From: Akkermansiaceae bacterium | GTDB taxonomy: Bacteria; Verrucomicrobiota; Verrucomicrobiia; Verrucomicrobiales; Akkermansiaceae | NCBI GenBank assembly: GCA_025363295.1 | Contig: JANYEC010000002.1 | Coordinates: 1 to 40,131 of the forward strand | DNA length: 40,131 nt | Reading direction: 5' to 3' | In this document: positions 33,285 to 40,131 of the stretch, one piece after another | Numbering within the stretch: position 1 is the stretch's first letter | Layout: each line of letters opens with the position of its first letter | Notes under the pieces: generated by a model | Told to the model about the DNA's origin: nothing | Seen by the model: the letters and a program-made list of their open reading frames with translations, nothing else | Database searches by the model: none | Program-made: the position numbers and the translations under genes

Positions 33285-34898
33285 ATGACACCTTCACCCG
33301 CCCAAGGGGATTCATCACCCGTTAGTCCTCTGGTTTTGATTTTCAAATCCATCATCCTACTGGTGGTCAGTGCGGGGGTGGGGCTTCTAGCAGAGAAAAA
33401 ACTCAATCTGGGGCTCGTCCCCAGTGGAGTGATCGGCGCGGCAATTTTTGGCGTCGGTTCGTTCGCCATGATGAAGTTAAAAGGTGCCCCGCGTGAGATG
33501 GGGTTCACTTTTGGACTGAAGTTTCTCAGCGTTACGGGCTATAAAATTCTGAACGTCACTCTCGTCTTTTGGCTCGCCAGTGATTTCGGTTATAGCAAGG
33601 AGGCGGCGCTCGCGTTGATCGCGGGGTGGTCCATCGTGATGTCCGTGACGACGCTGTTAGCTGGCTCGATCACGGATGCTTTGGGTCTGCGCCGGACTCT
33701 TATCGTGGGAGTGAGTATTTGTGTGATGACCCGGTTAGTCATGGTGGTGACGACTAGCCAAACTCTCGCTTTGACCTGCGGCCTATTTCCGTTAGCGATT
33801 GGCGAAGCGCTATGCACTCCCGTGCTGATCGCCGCGCTCCGCCGCTATTCCACCGCCAGCCAGCGCTCGGTGGCGTTTTCACTTTTTTATGCGCTTATGA
33901 ACTTTGGGTTCATGGTCGCCTATTTCATCTTCGACGGTGTCCGCGAATCACTGCAAGCGCACGGTCGCATCACGCTGCCACTTGCTACCGCTGAGCTGGG
34001 AGACTACCGCACCCTTCTGCTAGTGAGTATGGGAATTGAGTTTCTCATGCTGCCACTCATTCTATTACTGCGCCGGGGTGCTGCGATGACAGAGCAAGGA
34101 CTAGAAATTACTTCTGACGTAATCAAATATCCTGATGCCGGTTTTTTCAAATCCTTTGGACTCACCGTTAGAGATGCCGCTGTGGATACAGTGCGCCTTT
34201 TTTCTGGGCTGCTGAAGACGGCGGGTTTTTACCGATTGTTGATGTTTCTTTTCATGATCGGATTTCTCAAGGTGGTGTTTAACGTGATGGATTACGTGCT
34301 ACCTCCCTTCGCCCTGCAAGCACTGGGGCCAGAAGCGCGGGTCGGGCGTTTTAATGCGATCAATGGCATTCTTATTCTGGTGCTGGCGCCCGCGATCGGG
34401 TTGATGACTCAGAAATATTCTGCCTATTCGATGGTGATCTTTGGAGGCTTCATTACCGCAGCGTCTTTCATCTTTCTCATTCTCCCCCCCGAACTTTTTC
34501 AAGAAATGGCAGGTGGTTGGATCGGGAATGCGATCGGGCACGGATACATGGAACTTAAAGGCAGTGTGCATCCGTATTATGTGATGATTGCTTTCTGGCA
34601 GATTCTTTTTTCCGTCGGGGAGGCGTTCTATTCCCCTCGGGTTTACGAGTATGCTTCATCGATCGCGCCGAAAGGCCAGGAAGCCTCTTATGCATCGCTC
34701 TCCTATGTGCCACTGCTCATTGGTAAGCTCATCACGGGCGCCGCGTTTGGCGGGCTGTTAGCGAAGTATTGCCCCGAGAACGGTCCGCGTGATCCGGGCA
34801 AGATGTGGTTGATCATCGGCCTGATGGTCCTAGTGGCTCCCGTCGGGTTGTTAGTGTTCCAACGCTTGATTCGGGTGAAGGAAGAAGGCAGAAGTTAG
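33285..34898 (+). CDS. MFS transporter, POT/PTR-like
   Basis: A 537-residue permease with about twelve to fourteen hydrophobic helices. The loop between helices 2 and 3 has the MFS pattern L-A-G-S-I-T-D-A-L-G-L-R-R-T. Long loops and the segment F-S-L-F-Y-A-L-M-N-F-G-F recall the proton-dependent oligopeptide transporter branch, so peptides are possible substrates, though this is not certain. The gene converges with the OppD-like ATPase gene and overlaps its 3' end by 4 bases. Confidence 0.8.
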   Translation: MTPSPAQGDSSPVSPLVLIFKSIILLVVSAGVGLLAEKKLNLGLVPSGVIGAAIFGVGSFAMMKLKGAPREMGFTFGLKFLSVTGYKILNVTLVFWLASDFGYSKEAALALIAGWSIVMSVTTLLAGSITDALGLRRTLIVGVSICVMTRLVMVVTTSQTLALTCGLFPLAIGEALCTPVLIAALRRYSTASQRSVAFSLFYALMNFGFMVAYFIFDGVRESLQAHGRITLPLATAELGDYRTLLLVSMGIEFLMLPLILLLRRGAAMTEQGLEITSDVIKYPDAGFFKSFGLTVRDAAVDTVRLFSGLLKTAGFYRLLMFLFMIGFLKVVFNVMDYVLPPFALQALGPEARVGRFNAINGILILVLAPAIGLMTQKYSAYSMVIFGGFITAASFIFLILPPELFQEMAGGWIGNAIGHGYMELKGSVHPYYVMIAFWQILFSVGEAFYSPRVYEYASSIAPKGQEASYASLSYVPLLIGKLITGAAFGGLLAKYCPENGPRDPGKMWLIIGLMVLVAPVGLLVFQRLIRVKEEGRS

Positions 34899-35722
34899 AA
34901 AGTGCCAGGGATGGTGTAAAGGGGTTCTCCCTTCGTTTGATTTGCGGGGATGCACTTCAGCAGCGCGCGTGTGTAAGCGTGTTGGGGATTGCGGAATAAG
35001 TCGTTTTTTCCGGCACTTTCTACGATTTTACCAGCATACATGACGTTGATGTAGTCGGCCATTTCGGAAACGACGGCGAGATCATGAGTGATGAAAATGA
35101 CCGCGGTGCCGAGCTGCTTTTGGCGTTCACGAATCAGATCGAGCACCTGCTTTTGAACCGTGACATCAAGTGCGGTGGTGGGTTCGTCACAAATGAGCAG
35201 CTCGGGGCGGGTGATCAGGGCCATGGCGATCATTACGCGCTGACGCATGCCGCCGGAAAACTCGTGTGGATAGGAATGAATGCGTTTCGCCGCATCCGGG
35301 ATGCCCACTTCGGTGAGCGCATCGATGGCACGGTGGAGCGCTTGTTTACCGTGGCAATTTTCGTGAATTTGGAGCGGCTCAGTGAGTTGCGCGCTCACTT
35401 TCATGAAGGGATTTAGCGAGGTCATCGGGTCCTGGAAAATCATCGAGATTCGCTTGCCTCGTATTTTGCGAAGCTGCTTTTCCGAAGATTTCAGGAGATC
35501 GATGCCATCGAAAAACGCCTCGCCATTTTCGATGCGGCCCGGCGGTTGGGGGATCAGCCCGAGCAGGGAATAACAGATCACAGATTTTCCCGAGCCGGAC
35601 TCGCCAACGATGCCGAGCGTTTGCCCTGGATCGACGGTGAATGAAACATCTTCCACCGCATTCACAACACCGTTGCGGGTGTGAAAGCGGGTGGTTAGGT
35701 GGCGGACGTCTAGCAATGGCAT
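34895..35722 (-). CDS. ABC transporter ATPase, OppD/DppD-like, short
   Basis: A 275-residue ATPase of the peptide/nickel importer type. Walker A is G-E-S-G-S-G-K-S (40-47), the Q-loop Q97, the signature S-G-G-M-R-Q (156-161), Walker B L-L-I-C-D-E (175-180), and the switch His lies in F-I-T-H-D. I start at the ATG at 35722; the 66 open codons upstream belong to the gap and the next gene. It stops at Y-T-I-P-G-T-F, inside the region where OppD proteins usually go on another 40-50 residues with a Cys-rich tail. No permease, second ATPase or binding-protein gene is nearby. Confidence 0.87.
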   Translation of the reverse strand: MPLLDVRHLTTRFHTRNGVVNAVEDVSFTVDPGQTLGIVGESGSGKSVICYSLLGLIPQPPGRIENGEAFFDGIDLLKSSEKQLRKIRGKRISMIFQDPMTSLNPFMKVSAQLTEPLQIHENCHGKQALHRAIDALTEVGIPDAAKRIHSYPHEFSGGMRQRVMIAMALITRPELLICDEPTTALDVTVQKQVLDLIRERQKQLGTAVIFITHDLAVVSEMADYINVMYAGKIVESAGKNDLFRNPQHAYTRALLKCIPANQTKGEPLYTIPGTF

Positions 35723-35777
35723 GGCAAAGCAGTTGATAGAAAATGGGTTCGGATGATCACCTTTGCACGCGCTTAAT

Positions 35778-36809
35778 TCAGGAGATTTTGGATAGAGAGT
35801 TGAGAACCCATTTGCCGTAAGCGGTGCCGGATTCCATTGCCGCATGAGCTTCGCGAAGGTTTTCCGGGGTGATCGCATCGAACACGCGGGTGTGGAGTGT
35901 CGGGAAGCGACCGGTATCACACAAGCGTGCGATTTCTGCTAGAATTTCACCTTGTCGATGCATGTCAGAAGTTTGAAATCGTGATCGTGCCGGCATGTAT
36001 TCCCAGACGATTCGCGGGCTTTTCAGCCGGAAGGGGTTACCGATGTTCACAGGATTTGTGGTCTCCACGATCAACCCAAGTGTGCCCAGTGGCGCTAACA
36101 GATCAGATGTGGTTTCCCAGTAACTTTCGGTGTCATAAAGATTTGCGATGTAGGGAAATTCGGAAAAGCCCAAGGCCTCCGCTTGGGGGCGTAGAGCTTC
36201 ATGGTGGTTAATCACGTGTTTCACACCGAGTAATTTGCACCATTCCCTTGTTTCAGGTCGGGATGCCGTAGCGACGACTACAAGCCCGGCGGCGAGTGCC
36301 AATGGAATCAGCGCGGAGCCGACTCCTCCTGCACCGTTGATTACGAGGATCGTCTTGCCTCGGTCTGCGCCGTTAGGATCGAGCCCCATTCGCTCAAAAA
36401 GCAACTGCCATGCGGTTAGAGTAACAAGTGGCAATGCCGCGCTTTCTGTGAATGACCAAGTTTTAGGCTTCTTCGCGACCAGTCGGGCATCCACGAGTTG
36501 AAATTCCGCATTGCTTCCCGAGCGGGTGACATCGCCGGAATAGAAGACCTCGTCGCCAATCCCGAATCCATTCACTTGCGGCCCGACTTTTGTGATCCTT
36601 CCTGCCGCATCAAATCCAAGAATACGCGGCGGGTCATGCGGACCCTCGCCCAGTGTTTTGCGGACTTTGGTGTCCACCGGGTTGACGGAAACGGCGATGA
36701 TTTCGACGAGCAGATCCTGTGGCCCAGGGTTCGGGATAGGGGTCTCAAATTCGATGAGTGAAGCCGGATTTGAAACGGACAGAAATTGGCGCGCGCCGAT
36801 AGCCTTCAT
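35778..36809 (-). CDS. Medium-chain dehydrogenase/quinone-oxidoreductase family protein
   Basis: A 343-residue MDR-superfamily enzyme. The GroES-like N-terminal domain has V-N-P-V-D-T-K and G-F-D-A-A-G; the NADPH site is G-A-G-G-V-G-S (159-165). The catalytic zinc ligands of alcohol dehydrogenases are not evident, which fits the zinc-independent quinone-reductase-like group. I use the ATG at 36809 (M-K-A-I-G), the usual start of the fold; another start lies 27 bases upstream. Substrate unknown. It precedes the ABC ATPase by 55 bases on the same strand. Confidence 0.87.
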   Translation of the reverse strand: MKAIGARQFLSVSNPASLIEFETPIPNPGPQDLLVEIIAVSVNPVDTKVRKTLGEGPHDPPRILGFDAAGRITKVGPQVNGFGIGDEVFYSGDVTRSGSNAEFQLVDARLVAKKPKTWSFTESAALPLVTLTAWQLLFERMGLDPNGADRGKTILVINGAGGVGSALIPLALAAGLVVVATASRPETREWCKLLGVKHVINHHEALRPQAEALGFSEFPYIANLYDTESYWETTSDLLAPLGTLGLIVETTNPVNIGNPFRLKSPRIVWEYMPARSRFQTSDMHRQGEILAEIARLCDTGRFPTLHTRVFDAITPENLREAHAAMESGTAYGKWVLNSLSKIS

Positions 36810-36836
36810 GCGATGATTGAAGGACAACACCCCCAC

Positions 36837-37790
36837 TCATGGCAACAAGGGTTTTAGTCCGATCCATTGGCAGCCCCAAGTGATGATCCAAGGCAGAGTG
36901 ATCAAACTCAGTACGGTAGTGCCGAGCACGATTTGCACCGCGATCGCAGGCCGGCCACCGTACATTCTAGCAAGAATGATCGAGGTCATTCCGGCAGGCA
37001 TTGCGGCTTGAACCACGAGGACCTCGCGCAACTCCGTGGAAATCGGCAGGTATTTCGCCGCCGCAAGAATGGCTAACGGTGCCAAAACTAAGCGCACGAT
37101 CGCAGAGCCTATTACGATTTTCAGTGTCGGTTTTTCCGAGCCTACCAGGTCAATCATCGAACAGCCGGTGATAAGAATCGCGATGGGGAATGCTCCGACG
37201 CCGAGCATTGAGATCGCCTTGCGTGCGGGGCCTGCGATTTGATCATCCCAGCCGAGAAACACCAGTAGCAGCCCGAGGGTCACTGCCACGATCGGTCCGT
37301 TGACGAGTCGTTGCCATTTGATTTCTCGCTCGCCGCTCATGATCATGATGCCCACAGACCACAGCGCCGCCTCTACCCCGATATTGTGGACAAACATGAG
37401 TGCAAGAGCGCTGCCTCCCCATAGGCTTTCCACTACGGGAGCTGCTGTGAATCCGTAGTTCTGACAACCCGCGCTCAACGCGAACGTGCGGAGACCGTTT
37501 CCATATTCCAGTCCTATCAGACGGCCGACCACCGCACCGATGAGGATGCCTGCTAGAATGAGTCCGAATCCTATCAGAATCGAATAGGTCACGATCGATC
37601 CACTTTTTAGTACGGTGCTGCCGAGGATTTTATCCAGCATGAAACAAGGTATCATCACGCTGAAAACCACCCGCATCACTCCTTCATCGTGTTCTTTGCG
37701 AATGATGCCGATCCGGCGCAGAACCGCACCCGCCACGATCAGCAGATACACCGGAAGGACCGACGCGACGACGGCAAATGGGGAAATCAC
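36837..37790 (-). CDS. AEC-family (auxin efflux carrier-like) transporter
   Basis: A 317-residue membrane protein with about ten helices in two inverted halves, as in AEC/malonate permeases. L-P-V-Y-L-L-I-V-A-G-A-V-L-R-R opens the first helix, and Q-A-A-M-P-A-G-M-T-S-I-I-L-A-R-M-Y-G, near the end, is the family hallmark. I choose the GTG at 37790, immediately before the first helix; a TTG at 37841 would add 17 residues. Family members export or import organic acids; the substrate here is not known. It ends 27 bases before the dehydrogenase gene on the same strand. Confidence 0.88.
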   Translation of the reverse strand: MISPFAVVASVLPVYLLIVAGAVLRRIGIIRKEHDEGVMRVVFSVMIPCFMLDKILGSTVLKSGSIVTYSILIGFGLILAGILIGAVVGRLIGLEYGNGLRTFALSAGCQNYGFTAAPVVESLWGGSALALMFVHNIGVEAALWSVGIMIMSGEREIKWQRLVNGPIVAVTLGLLLVFLGWDDQIAGPARKAISMLGVGAFPIAILITGCSMIDLVGSEKPTLKIVIGSAIVRLVLAPLAILAAAKYLPISTELREVLVVQAAMPAGMTSIILARMYGGRPAIAVQIVLGTTVLSLITLPWIITWGCQWIGLKPLLP

Positions 37791-37942
37791 GGCATGAGGC
37801 TTTCGGCCAAGGCATAGCGGCGCAAGTGCGAAATTTACCAAAACAATCAGAAGTCTATCAGGATTTAGGGCATACTGAAACAGGTGTGATCCTTTAGTTT
37901 GCTTGACAATTCGCAGATTTCAGGGATTTCTGGCGGTGCAAA

Positions 37943-38284
37943 ATGGCCAAGCAAAAAATAACAGGAGTGAAATTGACGCGCTTGGAGGCCCGGACGCGGG
38001 TGATCCAACGGGCGAGTCATTTTGGGTTCCTCGTGTTTTGCTTGGCGATTGGCTTCGTCGTAGTTGCCACCGCGATTCCGCAGCGGCGGGAGTTGGATAA
38101 GTTGGAATTAAAATTGAAAGCCTCGAAAGCGCGCGAACAAGCCGTGCTGGCAGATCGTGAATATCATTTCATCGAGCACCGCGCCTTACGCGAGGATCCC
38201 ACTTTTTTGGAAATCCATGCGCGCGATCGTTTGGATTACTTCCGTGAAGGCGAGCGCGTGTTGAGGTTCAAGCGCGAGCCGTGA
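37943..38284 (+). CDS. Septum-formation-initiator (FtsB/DivIC-like) protein
   Basis: A 113-residue bitopic protein: a basic cytosolic N-terminus, one helix (about 26-46), then a coiled coil (50-75) and a C-terminal segment with L-R-E-D-P-T-F-L-E-I-H-A-R-D-R-L-D-Y. The last part matches the FtsB/DivIC pattern, in which an Arg and Tyr follow the coiled coil. Such proteins join FtsL and FtsQ in the divisome. A perfect TTGACA hexamer at 37903 lies 35 bases upstream, but no good -10 follows it. hpt comes 52 bases later. Confidence 0.8.
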   Translation: MAKQKITGVKLTRLEARTRVIQRASHFGFLVFCLAIGFVVVATAIPQRRELDKLELKLKASKAREQAVLADREYHFIEHRALREDPTFLEIHARDRLDYFREGERVLRFKREP

Positions 38285-38336
38285 GGCCGCCGTATTGGCG
38301 CTTGGCGTGGGGAGGGTAAGTGGCTATTCCCTTGGA

Positions 38337-38873
38337 ATGCGTGATGATATTGAGAAGGTTTTGATCGATGAAGCGGTGATTGAAAAGCGGCTAGATTCGA
38401 TGGCCCTTGAGATTGAACGGGACTTCCCGAGCGGGACCATGGTGGTAATCATTTTACTCAAGGGGGCACTAGTTTTTGCGGCGGATCTTCTGCGCCGGGT
38501 GCCGCGGCCTTTGGAGATTGAGTGCTTGAATGTGGCGAGTTACCACGGCGGTTTGGAGAGCTCGGGAAAAGTCGATTTCCTAGACCGGCATTTTCCAGAA
38601 GTAAAAGGGCACCATGTTTTATTGTTAGATGATATTCTCGATACCGGGCGCACTCTTCATGCCGTATCACAACGGCTGCTCGAAGAGGGGGCTATTGCCG
38701 TGCACACCGCTGTTTTGTTAGCGAAGGACAAGGAGCGTGCGAAGGAGGTCAGCGCGGATTATGTCGGCTTTGAAATCGGCGATGAGTTTGTCGTCGGCTA
38801 CGGTCTCGATTACAAAGGTAAATATCGGAACCTGCCTTACGTCGGCGTGCTCAAGGTTTCAGCCGCCAGTTAA
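38337..38873 (+). CDS. hpt: Hypoxanthine phosphoribosyltransferase
   Basis: A 178-residue purine-salvage enzyme that converts hypoxanthine or guanine and PRPP to IMP or GMP. The PRPP loop is V-L-L-L-D-D-I-L-D-T-G-R-T-L (94-107). L-K-G-A-L-V-F (41-47) and the Y-V-G-F-E-I-G-D-E-F-V-V-G-Y-G-L-D segment are also typical. The ATG at 38337 (M-R-D-D-I) fits the family; an open frame to 38295 adds 14 residues. It probably shares a transcript with the FtsB-like gene upstream. The 134 bases after it are empty up to the insertion-sequence remnant. Confidence 0.93.
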   Translation: MRDDIEKVLIDEAVIEKRLDSMALEIERDFPSGTMVVIILLKGALVFAADLLRRVPRPLEIECLNVASYHGGLESSGKVDFLDRHFPEVKGHHVLLLDDILDTGRTLHAVSQRLLEEGAIAVHTAVLLAKDKERAKEVSADYVGFEIGDEFVVGYGLDYKGKYRNLPYVGVLKVSAAS

Positions 38874-39007
38874 CAGGTTCATCCGTAGCCGGGTGACAAA
38901 GCTTGGTGCCGCGCTTCAGGGCAATAACGGGCCTGCCTCGTTCGTCCGTTGTGAGTTCAGAGCTGCTCCGGCAAGACGAAAAGGACAAGTCCCATCAACA
39001 CCCCGCA

Positions 39008-39562
39008 TTGCGCCAGAAAGAATGACACCCAGATGAAAACACTCTCTGGGATCATGAGTCATACGAGCAAAGAAGAGTATCTGGAGAACTGCCGGGAGCG
39101 TTATCCAAGCAGGAACCGGGCGGGGAGAAGTGCGATGATCGACGAGGTCAGCGACACCCTTGATTGGGATCGCAAACACACCATTAAAGCCCTCAACCGG
39201 CAAGTCACCCACGGCAAGAAAGCTAAGAGGCGAGGATCGAAGCCCGGTTATGGCCCTGCGGAGCAGTCCGTGATTGTGGCCATTTGGAAGCACAGCGAGC
39301 AGCCTTGCGGGATGCGTCTCAAACAAACTCTGCCGCTCTGGGTCAACAGCGGCGGCGAAGTGCGCGTAGGCCTTGAGCGCATCGAAGAAGACCGTGAGGA
39401 AGAAATGGAGCGAGCTGGAGAAACCCACCCCCAGCGGGCCGCCGCAGGGGCGGAAAACCTTGTCAAAACCACCCCAAAGAACCAAAACCAAGCCAAGTGC
39501 CGGGTGTCATGAATCCTGGCGCAACGACTCATCCTCTCCGGTGTCATTTATCATTGGCGCAA
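39008..39562. mobile_element. Internally deleted insertion sequence with three end copies
   Basis: The left end (39008-39030) reads TTGCGCCAG, five variable bases, ATGACACCC. The complement stands at 39502-39524: GGGTGTCAT, five bases, CTGGCGCAA, so 18 of 23 positions are exact inverted repeats. A further right-end copy, with GGTGTCAT and TGGCGCAA separated by seven bases, lies at 39540-39562. Between the ends is a truncated transposase gene. No clear target-site duplication is visible. The size, about 0.5 kb, is too small for an active element of this kind, so it is a deletion derivative that a full copy elsewhere might still move. Confidence 0.8.
39054..39512 (+). pseudogene. Truncated transposase (integrase-core type)
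   Basis: The first 95 or so residues match the N-terminal part of a group of 'integrase core' transposases of about 440 residues. Examples are S-K-E-E-Y-L-E-N-C-R-E-R-Y, then M-I-D-E-V-S-D-T-L-D-W-D-R-K-H-T-I-K-A-L-N, then G-P-A-E-Q-S-V-I-V-A-I-W and P-C-G-M-R-L-K-Q-T-L-P-L-W. After that the sequence changes to a Glu/Arg-rich stretch and ends inside the right inverted repeat. The DDE catalytic domain is missing. A different frame, about 39373-39510, is Lys/Pro-rich and could be the old C-terminus, so one internal deletion may explain the structure. Read from ATG 39054; 39033 is also possible. Confidence 0.7.
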
Positions 39563-40131
39563 TACGACAGTGACATACGAATTGTTAGGAATTTACCTAG
39601 TGCGGGTGACTCCTGAAACAATCGTCGGGCCGTACCGGGGGGGGCGGGGAAATGGAGGTTGCGGAGGAAAAGGGGGGAAAGAAGTGAAAAGTGCCGAGTG
39701 TGCGGTGAAAAGAGAAGAAAACCGCGGCGAAACAGCTGTGTGCCGGGCGCTATTGCGGGTTTTGGCGGTCACGTTCACTCTCAGCGAGCGTAGCTTTCCG
39801 GGCCGCCTTGCCAAGATTCTTTTTGGCGGCGGTTTTTTGGAGGATGGACTTCCTGCTTTCAGGTGTATTCGAGAACCAGGATGCGACCGCCAACCAAAGC
39901 GCCCATTTGCCCCCTCTAGCAGGTCAACCCACGAAAACGATCGTTGTCGTCCTCAAAAACATTTTTTCCGCCCTCATCCCGAGCCATCAGATTGAGGCGG
40001 CCCCGAAAATCCGACCACTCAATGGCTAAACTAAGCTATGGTGGAGAGATGCAGCGGATTGATAGGAAATCATGGATGTTGATTCAAGGGTGAAGTGGCG
40101 AGGGACTCGAATTTGGGCTGATGGAGCGTAG
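39563..40131. other. Stretch without a convincing gene
   Basis: These 569 bases follow the insertion-sequence remnant. Open frames exist (for instance 39570-39995 on the plus strand), but they have odd composition, Gly/Arg-rich then Pro/His-rich, and match nothing known. The part at 39660-39725 is a purine-rich run, and 40090-40115 resembles the 3' end of a tRNA on the minus strand without the rest of it. I see no gene, promoter or terminator that can be supported. Confidence 0.5.

Noticed and set aside
37903..37930. Promoter before the FtsB-like gene
   Set aside because: TTGACA is perfect, but the -10 position holds only GATTTC, so the pair is not convincing.
38916..39491. A 191-residue minus-strand frame across the insertion-sequence remnant
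   Set aside because: It runs antisense to the recognisable transposase fragment and across the left inverted end; no known motif.
39570..39995. A 141-residue frame after the insertion sequence
   Set aside because: Abrupt changes in composition, no recognisable domain and no ribosome site.
40090..40131. tRNA 3'-end-like sequence on the minus strand at the window edge
   Set aside because: TTCGAGTCCCTCGCCAC looks like a T-loop and acceptor strand, but the 5' half of the T-stem does not pair and no tRNA body is present.

Overview
The window most likely comes from a chromosome of the phylum Verrucomicrobiota. This is inferred from moderate GC, the scarcity of Shine-Dalgarno sites, an exosortase next to a polysaccharide locus, and short palindromic intergenic repeats. 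It falls into three parts plus a decayed right edge. Part 1 (about 1-22,110) is a long plus-strand surface-polysaccharide locus. It starts with a repeat-rich gap and a minus-strand PIN-domain (VapC-type) toxin that sits beside a duplicated fragment of a glycosyltransferase gene. Then follow two family-2 glycosyltransferases, an aldo/keto reductase, a GMC oxidoreductase, an acyltransferase-3 membrane protein, three GT4-type glycosyltransferases, an orphan four-helix-bundle membrane protein, a Wzy-like polymerase, a YdcF-like protein, a WcaF-like acetyltransferase, a SAM methyltransferase, another GT2, a GT4 carrying several low-complexity inserts, an initiating phosphoglycosyl transferase fused to a CapD-type Rossmann domain, an exosortase and a membrane-anchored repeat-like protein. 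Together these would start a glycan on a lipid carrier, extend and decorate it, and polymerise it. The exosortase would anchor or sort proteins into the same surface layer. No Wzx flippase, Wza/Wzc export proteins or PEP-CTERM-type substrates lie in the window. Part 2 (about 22,138-32,764) is mostly minus strand and housekeeping: a truncated ada remnant, rbfA-infB-nusA, folA / a two-helix channel-like protein / thyA, then plus-strand CBS-domain and VOC proteins, and ychF and leuB. Part 3 (about 32,977-38,873) holds khpA and an MFS transporter, an OppD-like ATPase without partners, a medium-chain dehydrogenase, an AEC transporter, an FtsB-like protein and hpt. The right edge (39,008-39,562) is an internally deleted insertion sequence whose inverted ends survive, followed by 569 bases with no convincing gene. 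The least explained features are (a) tandem hairpins in gaps that keep a constant loop while both arms change, (b) the heavily inserted glycosyltransferase at 15,940-17,397 with a palindrome inside its coding frame, (c) a K+-channel-like fold with a non-canonical filter between folA and thyA, and (d) the large unknown gene directly after the exosortase. All calls come from reading the sequence; no database search was possible.
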